A model generated the notes under the pieces. It was not told the origin of the DNA and did not search any database. It was given only the letters and a program-made list of their open reading frames with translations. A program made the translations under genes and the position numbers. DNA of 64,000 nucleotides from Shewanella sp. MR-4 (GTDB lineage: Bacteria > Pseudomonadota > Gammaproteobacteria > Enterobacterales > Shewanellaceae), in contig NC_008321.1 of NCBI RefSeq assembly GCF_000014685.1, positions 2,105,001-2,169,000 of the forward strand, in the 5' to 3' direction. Below are positions 18,446 to 28,718 of this stretch, piece after piece (the stretch's first letter is position 1; every line of letters starts with the position of its first letter).

Positions 18446-18796
18446 CTACTTTTTAACCCATTTTCCTTGGGCGTTTTGCACATAGTTGCCTTTATCTGTG
18501 GCGGCGATGGCTTTTTCACCGGCAAGTTTGGCCACATCGGCGGCGGAGATATTGTTCTTTTTCGCGATGGTCTCGTAATGGGCGCGGCGTTTGTTGTTCA
18601 CATCGTCCATCACGGCTTTGGCCTCGCTATTATTTTGCACTAGGCCCAGATAGCCATTGAGCTGCTCACCTAAGTAACCTTGGGATTTGGCTTCCTGTAG
18701 TGACATGGCAAAGGCATTTAAGCTGAATAAACTCAGGCCGAGCAACAGCAGTAATGTTGGCTTTCGTAGCAGGGTTTTGAGTGGCATTGATTTCAT
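18446..18796 (-). CDS. ydbL: YdbL-like periplasmic protein (DUF1318)
   Basis: A 116-residue exported protein with a signal peptide (hydrophobic core LLLLLGLSLFSL, cut near AFA). The body carries the DUF1318 pattern: EAKSQGYLGEQLNGYLGLV, then AKAVMDDVNNKRRAHYETIA, and a C-terminal YVQNAQGKWVKK. YdbL is always found beside YdbH and YnbE and is thought to help or limit that envelope-spanning complex. GAGGAATA precedes the ATG. It is the last gene of the ydbH-ynbE-ydbL operon, 24 bases after ynbE. Confidence 0.9.
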   Translation of the reverse strand: MKSMPLKTLLRKPTLLLLLGLSLFSLNAFAMSLQEAKSQGYLGEQLNGYLGLVQNNSEAKAVMDDVNNKRRAHYETIAKKNNISAADVAKLAGEKAIAATDKGNYVQNAQGKWVKK

Positions 18797-18820
18797 CGTA
18801 TATTCCTCAATTCTTAGTGA

Positions 18821-19021
18821 TTAGAACAACTTATCATCTGATAGAAGCTGATCTAGCTCCTTATCCACTTTGATTTTTATCTCGTGTTCAATTTTCACAT
18901 TGAGATTAATCACAATCGGTTTGTCAGGCGGCTCAATCTTTACCGTTGGCGCACAGCCTTGCAATGCCGCCAGTAGCAGCAATGCACCTAAACTCACTTG
19001 CTGTAATTGAATGATCTTCAC
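18821..19021 (-). CDS. ynbE: YnbE-like outer-membrane lipoprotein
   Basis: A 66-residue lipoprotein. The lipobox is LLAALQGCAP, with the lipidated Cys at residue 23. The mature part is short and charged, with alternating beta pattern (KPIVINLNVKIEHEIKIKVD). In E. coli YnbE is the outer-membrane partner that stacks with YdbH to complete a beta-sheet bridge for phospholipid transport between membranes. The start is GTG at 19021, preceded by AAGGAAA. It lies 13 bases after ydbH, in the same operon. Confidence 0.9.
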   Translation of the reverse strand: MKIIQLQQVSLGALLLLAALQGCAPTVKIEPPDKPIVINLNVKIEHEIKIKVDKELDQLLSDDKLF

Positions 19022-19034
19022 TGAGGTTTCCTTG

Positions 19035-22000
19035 TTACTTCACGGATTTTTCGATTCTGTCCTGCAGATCGTTACCAATCTGAAGACTCCTGAATAATTG
19101 CAGCATGTTCTCTTCATGAGAGTAATTCAAGTGGATGGGGCGTTCAATCCCTCGGCTGCGGCCTTTGACTTCCACTAAGAGGTTGGCATCGCCGGTTTGA
19201 TCCATATCGAAACTACTGGATAACTGGCTGTATTCTAAATGTTCTAGTGCCGAAAATACAAAGTCGAGATAAGGCTGCGATTGACGCATTTGATCGACCG
19301 CCGGATTGCCTGAAATCGCAATAAGGCCACCGGGCGCACGGGCCGCCAACTGGCCACCGCTGATCGAGACTTTGCCATCGACCAAATCCACGGGTAATAC
19401 ACCATCGAAAATTCCATCGGCATAGATACCAATTTGCGGCTGAATGCGCAGTACTTCCTCAAGGCTCATGCCCTGCAATAATAGATAGGCGTGGGATTTG
19501 TCCTGCAATTTTAAATTAAAATCAGGCAGTAAAAACTGGCCGCTCAATACTTTGCCCTTGGCGGTCATCGACACGTCGGTATCACTCAAGCCCGTGAGTT
19601 GTTGCAGCCAATTGTCGGGAAGCTTTTCGGCATCCTTGGCGAGGACAATATCGGCCTCCACTTCGATATCGGTCAAGGGAAAGCCGGGATCGAACAAGTT
19701 AAAGGTCATCATGGTCTGCGGGCAGTTCAGTCGGCTTAAACTGCTGAAATAGCCTGGCGCTTGCGGCGCCTTATAGGATTGCCCCCAAGTGAACTCGCAT
19801 TGGGCCTGTAATTTCCCGCCTTCAAAGGTCGTGTCTTGATAAAAACCTTCCAGCTCTGTCATCGACTGGGTAATTTGCATGGCAAATTGAGTCTGTTCTG
19901 GCTCATGTGTCAGCTTAAATTGTGCCTGTAATTGGTTATGGCCTGTCACATTTAACTCAGCGGGCAAGGGCTGGGTTTGATTCAGCAAAGATAGCGCTTC
20001 TGTCATGCTGGTATCGACAACCCATTGGCCCGTTAATAGCAGTGGTTTATGAGGCGCGGCTAACTGTAATTGATGGTCGCTTTGCAGCTCAACCGTGCCG
20101 ACTTGCCACTGTTCATGGCCGTGAAGACGTTGGTTTTGCCAGTTTAACGTCTGCGCGAGTGCCAAATTATCCAGTTTAAGCACAGTCTGTTTACGTGTGC
20201 GGCCTTTGGCGCTGAGCTGCTTTTCAATCAAGAGTTGCTGCGCTTGCCAGTTCACTTGATTACTCAACTGACTCGATTGGATAGCATTTTCAATGGATTG
20301 CAACGAGGAGTAATCGAGGGTCATCGCCTTTGATGTCTCAAGGGAGAACGCCTTGAGGCTAATATCGTTGCGACTGCTCTGCACTGCGGCGGCGCTGTTG
20401 CTGTTGTTGTTGCCAGTAAGATTCTCTACCGCTTGGCTCACGCGCAAGTGCGACAGGGCGAGTGATAATGGCGGCAGATTCAAGGCAAACTCGGTCGATT
20501 GCGCGCCAGTCGTATCCTTAGTCGCTAACGGGGTTGCACTCGCGGCCATGGGGGCCTTAGCGTTGAGCTGAATACTGCCAAGGCTTAACTGCGTTTGTTT
20601 AGTTTGATGCTCGGCGGCTTGCGCAGTTTGCTGTAGCTGCAGATCTTCAAGTGCAAATTGTAAGGTATCGCTTGAGACATTCGAGTCACTCGTCACTGGC
20701 GCTGTGCTGATTTGCCAATTCAGTCCTTGAGCTGACTGAGCAACACTGATATGACCTGCTGTTTGCAGCATTCCCGCTCCCCAACTGAGATCCTGCGGGG
20801 CTGCATGCCAAAGCTCCCGCAGTGTCAGCGGGGTCGTTTGCGTAAGCGCCAGTTGCCAGCGGCTCGCGACCTTCCAAGCATCTGGCGTGGGCGTTAACTG
20901 GATATCTTGTAAGCTAATACGCGTCTCAAGCTTACTGCCTAGGGTGGTTAACTCGAATGCGGGCAGCGCTATGGGTTCATGGGTGTTCGCCTGAGATGCC
21001 AGTGCATAGTGCAGTGGCGCTGTCATCGAAAAGGCAAGGCCCACGGGCGCCTCGGTGCTTTTGAGCCCCGACAGCAGGGTAAGGAGCGCTTGAGAGTTTT
21101 CATCGCTCAATTGCAGAGACTGATTAAGCACCGCTAATAGCTGCGTGTGCTGTGCGGCATTGGGTGTGAGCGCAAGACGAAATGGCTCGAGGGTGAGATT
21201 AAGTGAAGCAAGTGATCCACTAAGCTCAAACCCCAAAGCAGGCTGCGGCGCGAGCGTTAAGTCGGCAAAATGGCTTAAGCTGATGCTGGGCTGCTGAATG
21301 CGGTGGTGGCTTGTTATTTCGCCACTGGCGAGTGTCATCGTGCTCTCAGAACTGAGTTGCCCACTTAATCCTATCCCAAGTTGTTGCCACTGTTGATCCC
21401 ACAGGGTTAATTGGCTGAGGATGCTCCCTTGGGTTTGGCGCAGGCCAATTTGATGCAGGTTTTCCAGTAGCGGCGCGATATTCAGTTCGCTCTTCAAGCG
21501 CCATTGTTCGTTGCCAAGCGTCGCGGCAAGCTGGGCTAACGGTTCACCCTCAGGGCTGCTAAAGGCTGTGGTTAATTCAGCTTGATGATTCAGGCTGAGT
21601 TTATCCATCACCAGTTGATAGGCAGGAAACTCTGCCTGCGGCGCTAATCTGAGCGTGGTTTTACCTATATCAATTAAAGGTAAGGATTTGATATTTAACG
21701 CCAACGCTGGCGTTTGTTCATCGGCGATGGTGGGGCTTCGCTCCAGCAGCGATGCGCCGAGTTCAACGTCTATCTCGCCCGTGCTAATGCGCTTGATTTT
21801 TTGAGTCAAGCTCTCAACTTGGACAAGTTGCTTAAGTTCTTCAAGGCTTTTGGGCCAGTTGAGTTCAAGCTGAATATCCAGATTATTGATCACTAAATGC
21901 GAGTCATGTACACGCAGGCTCGCAGAGCGAATGTGCCAATGTTCTAAGCCCATGGGGCCTAAACGAATATCGCTAAGCTCACCGTCCATGCCGCTTAAGG

Positions 22001-22247
22001 CATAATTCGCGACGCGAAGGATCAGGGCTTCGGTTTGACTGTTTATTATCCAAATGGTTAGCGCCGCGCCAGCTAACAGGCCGGCCACAGTGGTGGCAAT
22101 CAGGCTTTGTTTTAAGCGCTTTTTGAGTGTAGAGCTGCGGCGGTACGCCGCCGAATCTGGCGCTGCGGCCGCAGTCGCTTCTTGAGGCATCGCCTGATGC
22201 GCGTGCTCGGCAGTCTCCTGATCTGGCGATGTCGGCGTGTTAACCAT
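19035..22247 (-). CDS. ydbH: YdbH, AsmA-like intermembrane phospholipid transport protein
   Basis: A 1070-residue protein with a single N-terminal membrane anchor (about residues 45-70, SLIATTVAGLLAGAALTIWI) and a very long periplasmic region of repeating amphipathic beta strands. The C-terminal YdbH/dicarboxylate-transport domain is recognisable from IQPQIGIYADGIFDGVLPV, SGGQLAARAPGGLIAISGNP and YSQLSSSFDMDQTGDANLLVEVKGRS. YdbH, TamB and YhdP are partly redundant AsmA-like bridges that carry phospholipids to the outer membrane. It is about 20% longer than E. coli YdbH (879), with Gln/Ser-rich insertions in the middle. It is the first gene of the operon. Confidence 0.9.
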   Translation of the reverse strand: MVNTPTSPDQETAEHAHQAMPQEATAAAAPDSAAYRRSSTLKKRLKQSLIATTVAGLLAGAALTIWIINSQTEALILRVANYALSGMDGELSDIRLGPMGLEHWHIRSASLRVHDSHLVINNLDIQLELNWPKSLEELKQLVQVESLTQKIKRISTGEIDVELGASLLERSPTIADEQTPALALNIKSLPLIDIGKTTLRLAPQAEFPAYQLVMDKLSLNHQAELTTAFSSPEGEPLAQLAATLGNEQWRLKSELNIAPLLENLHQIGLRQTQGSILSQLTLWDQQWQQLGIGLSGQLSSESTMTLASGEITSHHRIQQPSISLSHFADLTLAPQPALGFELSGSLASLNLTLEPFRLALTPNAAQHTQLLAVLNQSLQLSDENSQALLTLLSGLKSTEAPVGLAFSMTAPLHYALASQANTHEPIALPAFELTTLGSKLETRISLQDIQLTPTPDAWKVASRWQLALTQTTPLTLRELWHAAPQDLSWGAGMLQTAGHISVAQSAQGLNWQISTAPVTSDSNVSSDTLQFALEDLQLQQTAQAAEHQTKQTQLSLGSIQLNAKAPMAASATPLATKDTTGAQSTEFALNLPPLSLALSHLRVSQAVENLTGNNNSNSAAAVQSSRNDISLKAFSLETSKAMTLDYSSLQSIENAIQSSQLSNQVNWQAQQLLIEKQLSAKGRTRKQTVLKLDNLALAQTLNWQNQRLHGHEQWQVGTVELQSDHQLQLAAPHKPLLLTGQWVVDTSMTEALSLLNQTQPLPAELNVTGHNQLQAQFKLTHEPEQTQFAMQITQSMTELEGFYQDTTFEGGKLQAQCEFTWGQSYKAPQAPGYFSSLSRLNCPQTMMTFNLFDPGFPLTDIEVEADIVLAKDAEKLPDNWLQQLTGLSDTDVSMTAKGKVLSGQFLLPDFNLKLQDKSHAYLLLQGMSLEEVLRIQPQIGIYADGIFDGVLPVDLVDGKVSISGGQLAARAPGGLIAISGNPAVDQMRQSQPYLDFVFSALEHLEYSQLSSSFDMDQTGDANLLVEVKGRSRGIERPIHLNYSHEENMLQLFRSLQIGNDLQDRIEKSVK

Positions 22248-22504
22248 GGGGTTCGAATGTCATCCTTATCATCAGCGCCTTGCAATTGTTCCCCGTGGGA
22301 GCGTGAGGCGATTTGGGGCTGCCGATGCTGAGCGGCAACCGGGATTAGCGGCAGTTTAACACTCAAGCCGCTGGCTGACTAATAAAGAACTTGGCAATCT
22401 TGCGCGAAGCAAGACTGAGTGCCTGTGATTATTCATCTTGATTTTACAGGCACTTATACGGCTTAAGCTTAAATAGCTTTATCGCGATTGTTTATCTGTA
22501 CAGC

Positions 22505-23692
22505 TTATCCCAAGAGCTGAGCGCCAATCACGGCCACTCCGCAGAGCATTGCCAACAGTAAACCGAGCTTCCCCCCTGCGACGCGGTAACCCTGTGGCAG
22601 ATTCGCCTTATCGCGCGTTTGTCTTTGAACCCACACCATGGTCACGGGTAAAAAAATCGCGAGGATCACGAGGGCGATTGCCGCATAACCGAGGGCGGTA
22701 ATAAATCCCTGCGGGTAAAAGAGGGCAAACCCCAGAGGAGGTACGAAGGTAATGGCGGCGGTAACACTGCGACCCACGGCATTATCCTGCTGCCTTAAGT
22801 TAGCCGCCATAAAGTCAAACAGACCGAGGCTCACCCCTAAAAAGGAGGTGGCCAGCGCCAGATCGGCAAATACACTGATGGCAGAACTTAAGTATTGGCT
22901 GTGCAATACACTGGCTAACTGATTGATAAAGCCCGAAAGACTCTGATTCGTCATCAGTTGGCTTTGACTGAGTACGCCTTGACTGCCCAGTTGCCACAGC
23001 AGGTAAATGAGCAGTGGTAACGCCGAGCCGAGCAGCATGATTTTACGCAGGCTTTTTACCTCAACGCCTAAGTAGCGCACCACGGATGGAATCGAACCAT
23101 GAAAACCAAAGGAGGTAAAAATCACAGGTATGGCTGACACGATAAGCCCTTGCTCTAGCGGCAGTTCGAGTAAATGTGTGCCTTCAACCTGTGGCAGTAA
23201 TAAAGCCAGCATTAGGATTAACGCAATGATTTTCAAACTAAAGAGCACGCGATTAATCAAATCGACACAATGGGTGCCTAAGCCGACAATGGTGCTGACT
23301 AACAGGGTAAAGAAGATGGCGCCCGCCTGTGGCGGAAGATTTAATCCTAACCAAGCATTGAGCTTTTGATTGACTTGCTCGCCGCCACCCGCGATATAGG
23401 CGGCGCACAGGGCGTAGAGTAAAAACATCAGGGCAACACTGGCAATCACTTGGCCCTTAGCGCCCAAAAGCGTGCGCGCTAATTGGTTCAGGCTCGCATC
23501 ACTCGGGGCAAATTGATGGATTTCAACCATCAGCAGGGCGGTGTAGGCCATCAGCGCCCAGAGGAGCAACATAATGATGCTCGATACACCAAAACCGAGT
23601 CCTGCCGAGGCGATAGGGAGTGCGAGCATACCCGCGCCAATGGTGGTGCCTGCAATCAGTAGCAAACTACCGAAAAATTTATTTTGTGTCAT
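22505..23692 (-). CDS. tyrP: Aromatic amino acid permease, tyrosine-specific transporter type (HAAAP family)
   Basis: A 395-residue inner-membrane permease with about 11 transmembrane segments. The N-terminal signature GSLLLIAGTTIGAGMLALPI is the substrate/ion-binding helix of the hydroxy/aromatic amino acid permease family, and FTSFGFHGSIPSVVRYLG is the conserved central block. Both fit TyrP better than Mtr or TnaB, but family members are hard to tell apart without alignment, so tyrosine specificity is an inference. It is a single gene with a small perfect hairpin 31 bases before the ATG. Confidence 0.85.
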   Translation of the reverse strand: MTQNKFFGSLLLIAGTTIGAGMLALPIASAGLGFGVSSIIMLLLWALMAYTALLMVEIHQFAPSDASLNQLARTLLGAKGQVIASVALMFLLYALCAAYIAGGGEQVNQKLNAWLGLNLPPQAGAIFFTLLVSTIVGLGTHCVDLINRVLFSLKIIALILMLALLLPQVEGTHLLELPLEQGLIVSAIPVIFTSFGFHGSIPSVVRYLGVEVKSLRKIMLLGSALPLLIYLLWQLGSQGVLSQSQLMTNQSLSGFINQLASVLHSQYLSSAISVFADLALATSFLGVSLGLFDFMAANLRQQDNAVGRSVTAAITFVPPLGFALFYPQGFITALGYAAIALVILAIFLPVTMVWVQRQTRDKANLPQGYRVAGGKLGLLLAMLCGVAVIGAQLLG

Positions 23693-23722
23693 AACTTTAC
23701 GCTCAAACGTCTTTATTAATGG

Positions 23723-23741
23723 CTCAACTGTCTCAGTTGAG
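23723..23741 (-). promoter_or_regulatory. Short perfect hairpin in the permease 5' leader
   Basis: CTCAACTG-TCT-CAGTTGAG (8-bp arms, 3-base loop) lies 31 bases upstream of the permease ATG. It could be an operator or an mRNA structure. It does not match the TyrR box consensus. Confidence 0.35.
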
Positions 23742-24419
23742 TGCTTTATTGAGGAGCAGTGCAGAGTGGCGCGTGATACTGGGAACTAAAGGGTACGTGA
23801 TGTACCTGTATTGTGATCGTGGCGCAATCTGCGGATCGTTGGGGATATGGCCACAATGGAAGGTCAGGCGAGTGTGCCTATCTATGCCATTGCGGCTACA
23901 GATAGGGATAATAAGCTGTGGTAATACGCATAAAACTCGCCTTTGCTTGGGGTTAATTCGGCATTTAATAACATCGAGTGACTTGAGCACATCTAATGGC
24001 TTGCTCACATCACATAACGAAGGCAATTCGCCCTGTTTTTAAATTTGTCTTAAATGTTAATAAGTTGCGTCAATGCCTCGTGCGGGTTAGAGGACGCAGG
24101 CTACGATAGGCAGTTAAGGTGTACTTGTCAACCATTACAGCAGTATTTCGCTGATTTTTTGTCAGGGGCTAAGTGTACAATTTGTGTGACGTTGTGCCGT
24201 TTTTAGCTGAAGCTAAGGGGGACAAGACGGACTGTGGAGGCGAGGCTTTGGTTAGCACTATAAGGGGTTGGCAACAGCCGGAGTTAGAACAGCAGTGATT
24301 AGGTACAGCGGGGGTTACTACAGCAGGTGAATAGGCCGTAACTGAATGCAAAATCAAGAATACTCTGCCGTAGACCAAAAGGAATGCGGCAGAGTGGTAC
24401 TTAGAGGTTTGAAAGCGAG
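23742..24419. other. Intergenic region between permease and hisIE with no supported gene
   Basis: About 680 bases. Reading frames here are short, lack ribosome binding sites and resemble no protein I know. An inverted repeat (ACTCTGCCG at 24362-24370, complement at 24387-24395) lies 25 bases after the hisIE stop. It may be the end signal of the his operon, but only a weak T-rich tail follows. Confidence 0.5.
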
Positions 24420-25079
24420 CTATTTTTGCTGCGCTTTTTGATGGCGAGCGAGCAAGTTGGCGTTAATATCACTTAAGCTTAGTGATTGATCTTCAAGCAA
24501 GACTAACAAGTGATACATCAGATCCGATGCCTCGTTAATCAGCTCCTCTTTATCGTGAGTCGCTGCGGCCAAGGCGGTTTCTAATCCTTCTTCACCGACT
24601 TTTTGGGCGATACGTTTAGTGCCTCGGGCAAAAAGGGAAGCGGTGTAGCTCGACTCAGGGTTTTGCCCCTTACGTGAGGCGATAAGCTCGGCTAGATTGT
24701 TTAAAAACGGGTGAGCATTACCATCGAGCCAGCAGCTTTCGGTGCCTTTATGGCAGGTTGGGCCATTGGGCAACACCTGCACCAACAGGCTGTCGTTATC
24801 GCAGTCTTTATCGATGGCGACCAATTTTAGGGTATGGCCCGAGGTTTCCCCCTTGGTCCATAAACGTTGCTTAGAGCGGCTAAAAAATGTCACATCACCA
24901 GTCACCAGCGTGTGCTGCAGCGCGGCTTTATCCATAAATCCGAGCATTAACACCTTGCCCGATAGGTGATTTTGGATAACCGCAGGGATAAGCCCCTGTT
25001 GTTTTTCCCAGTCGAGGCTATTGACCAGTTCTGCGCTTGCTGGGCCTTGGCAACAGCTTGAAGTGGTTCCAGTTGTCAT
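24420..25079 (-). CDS. hisI: Bifunctional phosphoribosyl-AMP cyclohydrolase / phosphoribosyl-ATP pyrophosphatase
   Basis: HisIE performs steps 2 and 3 of histidine synthesis. The N-terminal HisI domain has [31 protein letters not shown] and the zinc cysteines of DKDCDND and [12 protein letters not shown]. The C-terminal HisE domain shows [20 protein letters not shown] and [23 protein letters not shown]. The ATG at 25079 with AAGG upstream gives 219 residues; a TTG at 25106 is in frame but unlikely. The His/Cys-poor N-terminal extension ([16 protein letters not shown]) is unusual. It is the last gene of the his operon. Confidence 0.96.
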   Translation of the reverse strand: MTTGTTSSCCQGPASAELVNSLDWEKQQGLIPAVIQNHLSGKVLMLGFMDKAALQHTLVTGDVTFFSRSKQRLWTKGETSGHTLKLVAIDKDCDNDSLLVQVLPNGPTCHKGTESCWLDGNAHPFLNNLAELIASRKGQNPESSYTASLFARGTKRIAQKVGEEGLETALAAATHDKEELINEASDLMYHLLVLLEDQSLSLSDINANLLARHQKAQQK

Positions 25080-25123
25080 ATCTGCATACCTTATTATTTC
25101 TATCAATCGCTACTGATGTTGAG

Positions 25124-25897
25124 TTACTGGCGAATGGCGATGCCTTCGGCCGCTAAATACTGTTTTAACTCGCCGATATTGATAATGGCTTTATGGAACA
25201 CGCTGGCCGCCAGCGCTGCATCCACCTTCGCCTCGATAAACACATCGCGAAAATGTGCCATAGTGCCAGCGCCGCCCGAGGCGATTAAGGGCACATCGCA
25301 CAGCTGGCGTACTAGGCTTAACTGTTTGATATCATAGCCACCGCGCACGCCATCTTGGTTCATCACGTTGAGCACGATTTCGCCGCAGCCGCGTTTTTGT
25401 ACTTCTTCGACCCAATCCTGAGTGTACCAAGCGGTTTCTTTGGTGGCGGCTTCATCGCCGGTAAATTGCTTTACTTTATAACTGTCGCTTGCCGCATCAT
25501 AAAAAGAGTCTATGCCGATCACTATGCATTGACGGCCAAATTCATCCTGCAGGCGTGAAATTAAACTCGGATCGCTAAGAGCGGGTGAGTTGACAGAAAT
25601 CTTATCCGCGCCAAAGGCCAATAACTCACGGGCCTGGCCGATGGTTTTAATGCCGCCGGCGACGCAGAAGGGGATATCGATTTGCTCTGCCACTCGGCTC
25701 ACCCAAGACTTATCGACCACTCGGTCGTGGGCACTGGCGGTGATATCGTAAAACACCAGTTCGTCGGCGCCCTCTGCGGCGTAACGCGCCGCGAGTGGTA
25801 CTATGTCGCCAACAATTTCATGGTTGCGAAACTGTACGCCTTTGACCACGCAGCCATCTTTCACATCTAAACAGGGGACTATTCGTTTGGCCAGCAT
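25124..25897 (-). CDS. hisF: Imidazole glycerol phosphate synthase, cyclase subunit
   Basis: A 257-residue TIM barrel that, with HisH, turns PRFAR and ammonia into imidazole glycerol phosphate and AICAR. Catalytic Asp11 is in [16 protein letters not shown] and the second Asp in VIGIDSFYD. Phosphate-binding loops are FCVAGGIKT and [13 protein letters not shown]. Its ATG lies inside the 3' end of hisA (19-base overlap), so translation is coupled. HisF and HisA are homologous half-barrel duplicates. Confidence 0.97.
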   Translation of the reverse strand: MLAKRIVPCLDVKDGCVVKGVQFRNHEIVGDIVPLAARYAAEGADELVFYDITASAHDRVVDKSWVSRVAEQIDIPFCVAGGIKTIGQARELLAFGADKISVNSPALSDPSLISRLQDEFGRQCIVIGIDSFYDAASDSYKVKQFTGDEAATKETAWYTQDWVEEVQKRGCGEIVLNVMNQDGVRGGYDIKQLSLVRQLCDVPLIASGGAGTMAHFRDVFIEAKVDAALAASVFHKAIINIGELKQYLAAEGIAIRQ

Positions 25898-26616
25898 TGG
25901 ATTGCCTCCGCCACATTAAACTGATTGATAAGTAAAGCTTTACCGATAATGATGCCCGCGGCGCCACTGTCTCTGACGGCGGCAACATCCTCAAGGGTGG
26001 CAATACCGCCCGAGGCTTGCCAAGCAATATCGGGATAGCGGCTGGATAGCTCACGATAGAGTTCGGTATTGGCGCCTGTGAGGGTGCCATCACGGCTGAT
26101 GTCAGTCACCAGCGCATGTTTAAGCCCAACTTGGCTAAAGTCTTCGACGATAGATTCTAGACTCTTACCGCCACCGCTTTGCCAGCCAGAAACCGCAACG
26201 ATTTTCTCGCCGCTCTGATTGATATTGACATCCAGTGCGAGGCAAATAGCCTCGCTGCCAAACTTGTTAAACCAGCCTTTGACTAACTCGGGCTCTTTGA
26301 CGGCGAGCGAGCCTATCACCACGCGTTTAACCCCAAGGGATAATAACTCGGCAACTTGTTCTTCAGTGCGGATCCCGCCGCCCACTTGAATATTGGCGCT
26401 TAGCCCCGCAGTCAGCTTGGCAATCAAAGTCGTTTGGCGTTTAGCGGGTTCTTTGGCGCCAGTTAAATCCACGATATGCAGCCAGTTTGCCCCTTGGTCT
26501 TGGTAGGATTGCAACTGGGCCAGGGGGCTTAAATCGAAGGTGGTCTGCTGCCCATAATCCCCTTGGTAGAGCCTAACTACCTTGCCATCAATTAAATCAA
26601 TTGCTGGAATGATCAT
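25879..26616 (-). CDS. hisA: ProFAR isomerase
   Basis: A 245-residue TIM barrel that isomerises ProFAR to PRFAR. The N-terminal [20 protein letters not shown] holds the catalytic Asp (residue 7), and the second catalytic Asp is in [12 protein letters not shown]. The phosphate sites are [13 protein letters not shown] and [11 protein letters not shown]. It overlaps hisF by 19 bases and lies 131 bases after hisH; that gap holds no gene. Confidence 0.97.
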   Translation of the reverse strand: MIIPAIDLIDGKVVRLYQGDYGQQTTFDLSPLAQLQSYQDQGANWLHIVDLTGAKEPAKRQTTLIAKLTAGLSANIQVGGGIRTEEQVAELLSLGVKRVVIGSLAVKEPELVKGWFNKFGSEAICLALDVNINQSGEKIVAVSGWQSGGGKSLESIVEDFSQVGLKHALVTDISRDGTLTGANTELYRELSSRYPDIAWQASGGIATLEDVAAVRDSGAAGIIIGKALLINQFNVAEAIQCWPNE

Positions 26617-26747
26617 CTGTTGTCCTTAATTCTTTGGCGCATTTGCTGCCACGCTTTATTGCTGAATGTAGTGGCTGAAACAAGCTGGTTTAGTCAAACT
26701 TAGTTTCACCATACTTAGCTCAGTCGAAAGCTAATAGGCGATTGCAT

Positions 26748-27398
26748 TTACTGCATTTTTAAAAAGTTACCTAGGATTTGTGCGCCCACGGCGGCGCTCT
26801 TCTCGGGGTGAAATTGCACGCCCATAAAGTTGTCTTTACCGATGGCGGCGCTAAAGTCCTCACCATAACGGCATTGTGCCAAGGTGTAGTCGCTTAATGG
26901 CGCGCGGTAGCTGTGCACAAAATACACATAACTGCCGGCTGGAACACCGGCAAACAGCGGGTGAACCTGAGACGGATTGCTAAAGGTCAGTTGGTTCCAG
27001 CCCATGTGCGGCAGAGGTAAACCTTCGGCCTTAAGTGTTTGACGGTCTAGCTCGTCAATCTCGGTTGGAATAATGCCTAAGCATTGGCAATCCAGCGCTT
27101 GGCCGCCGCGTTCTTTAGAGAGCTGGGTGAGCATTTGCATCCCTAAGCAGACACCCAGCACGGGTTGAGTTAACCCTTGAATTAATTCGACTAAGGCTTT
27201 TTCTGATAATGAAGCCATCGCGGCGCCAGCGCTGCCGACACCTGGCAGAACAACACGTTTAGCGGCTTTAATGCTGGCCTTGTCATCGGTGACTAACACC
27301 TTAGCGCCGAGGCGCTCAAAGGCAAAACGGACCGAGCTTAAGTTGGCGCAACCTGTGTCTATGATGACAACATCAAATTCATCTATGTTTGCTGACAT
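26748..27398 (-). CDS. hisH: Imidazole glycerol phosphate synthase, glutaminase subunit
   Basis: A 216-residue class I glutamine amidotransferase that feeds ammonia to HisF. The nucleophile Cys84 is in PVLGVCLGMQMLTQ and the His-Glu pair is in GVQFHPEKSAAVG. The N-terminus after a short leader reads VVIIDTGCANLSSV. It has a few more N-terminal residues than E. coli HisH (196). It stands 146 bases after hisB and 131 bases before hisA, slightly looser spacing than in enterics. Confidence 0.96.
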   Translation of the reverse strand: MSANIDEFDVVIIDTGCANLSSVRFAFERLGAKVLVTDDKASIKAAKRVVLPGVGSAGAAMASLSEKALVELIQGLTQPVLGVCLGMQMLTQLSKERGGQALDCQCLGIIPTEIDELDRQTLKAEGLPLPHMGWNQLTFSNPSQVHPLFAGVPAGSYVYFVHSYRAPLSDYTLAQCRYGEDFSAAIGKDNFMGVQFHPEKSAAVGAQILGNFLKMQ

Positions 27399-27544
27399 TG
27401 GGTTTTCCTATTGATGGGTCAGTGGGGAAGTGGTTTGTCGCCACATTCCCGAAACTGCCCCTCGTTAAAATCATCAGGCTTTGTATTATTCGCTCATCAA
27501 TCTGCATCAGGTCATTACACACCTAACTCAGGTTGAGTGCGCTG

Positions 27545-28636
27545 TTAGAGCACGCCTTTACTCGATGGTAAGACATCACCTTCAACTTTGATTGCATGAC
27601 GCAGCGCGCGGCCCAGTACTTTAAATAGCGCTTCGACCTTGTGGTGATCGTTATCTCCTTCGGCTGCGACGTGCAGGGTGCAGCGTAGGCCATCGGCAAA
27701 AGATCGGAAAAAGTGCGGCACCATTTCAGTGGCCATTTCACCGACTTTTTCCCGTTCAAATTGGGCGGCGAATTTAATAAAAGGTCTGCCAGAGAGATCC
27801 AGTAAGCATTCGCCCTTGGCCTCATCCATCGGCAAACTAAAACCAAAACGAGCAATACCGCGTTTATCGCCAAGGGCTTGGCGTAGTGCATCCCCAATCG
27901 CCAATGCCGTGTCTTCAACGCTGTGGTGATCGTCTATCTCGAGATCGCCATCGACATTCACCTCCATTTTGAAGTTTCCGTGGGTGGCGATTTGATCCAG
28001 CATATGGTCGAAGAAACCAATGCCAGTGTTAATGGTGCCTTTGCTGGCATTGTCGAGATCGACAGTCACGCGAATATCGGTTTCCTTAGTGGTGCGTACC
28101 ACAGTCGCGGTGCGGCCCTTGTTGAGTAAGGCATCGGCAATCGCGTCCCAGCCTAGGCTGCCACGCTGATATTGAAAGCTTTTAATCCCCATGGCATTGC
28201 CCAGTTCCACATCTGTGTGTCTGTCACCAATCACGGCGGACTGAGTGAAATCGATGGTGCCTTGGGTCAAAAAGTCTTTCACCAGCCCTAGTTTTGGTTT
28301 GCGGCAGCTGCAATTTTCATCGTTAAAGTGCGGGCAGATGAGTACATCTTCAAACTTAACCCCTTGGCTGGAGAGAATTTGCATCATCATATTGTGCGGC
28401 GCATCGAAATCTTCCTGCGGAAAGGAAGGGGTACCGAGTCCATCCTGATTGCTGACCATCACCAACCTAAAGCCAGCTTTTTGCAGGCGCAGTAAGGCGG
28501 GGATCACTTGGGGCTCGAATACCAGTTTGGCGAGGCTATCGACCTGTTTATCGGTGATGGGCTCTTCAATCAAGGTGCCATCGCGGTCGATAAAAAGTAT
28601 TTTCTGGGCGACATTTGGGGTAAATACTGGGTTCAT
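27545..28636 (-). CDS. hisB: Bifunctional histidinol-phosphatase / imidazoleglycerol-phosphate dehydratase
   Basis: A 363-residue fusion. The N-terminal HAD phosphatase domain shows LFIDRDGTL (nucleophile Asp17, Asp19), MVSNQDGLG and the zinc loop [17 protein letters not shown]. The C-terminal IGPD domain, from about residue 175, shows [27 protein letters not shown] and [15 protein letters not shown]. The dehydratase works before HisC and the phosphatase after it. ATG 28636 is chosen because AAAGGTAG precedes it; a TTG 15 bases upstream is in frame. Confidence 0.97.
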   Translation of the reverse strand: MNPVFTPNVAQKILFIDRDGTLIEEPITDKQVDSLAKLVFEPQVIPALLRLQKAGFRLVMVSNQDGLGTPSFPQEDFDAPHNMMMQILSSQGVKFEDVLICPHFNDENCSCRKPKLGLVKDFLTQGTIDFTQSAVIGDRHTDVELGNAMGIKSFQYQRGSLGWDAIADALLNKGRTATVVRTTKETDIRVTVDLDNASKGTINTGIGFFDHMLDQIATHGNFKMEVNVDGDLEIDDHHSVEDTALAIGDALRQALGDKRGIARFGFSLPMDEAKGECLLDLSGRPFIKFAAQFEREKVGEMATEMVPHFFRSFADGLRCTLHVAAEGDNDHHKVEALFKVLGRALRHAIKVEGDVLPSSKGVL

Positions 28637-28718
28637 GCTGCTACCTTTCAATTCAGTTTGTTATCTTTATAAAATCAGTCTATTAGGCCAATGCTGCGTT
28701 TATACTTGCGCTAAATGC

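Noticed and set aside
23719..24042. 107-codon plus-strand and 97-codon minus-strand frames in the permease-hisIE gap
   Set aside because: They overlap each other on opposite strands, lack good start signals and show unusual composition with no known domain.
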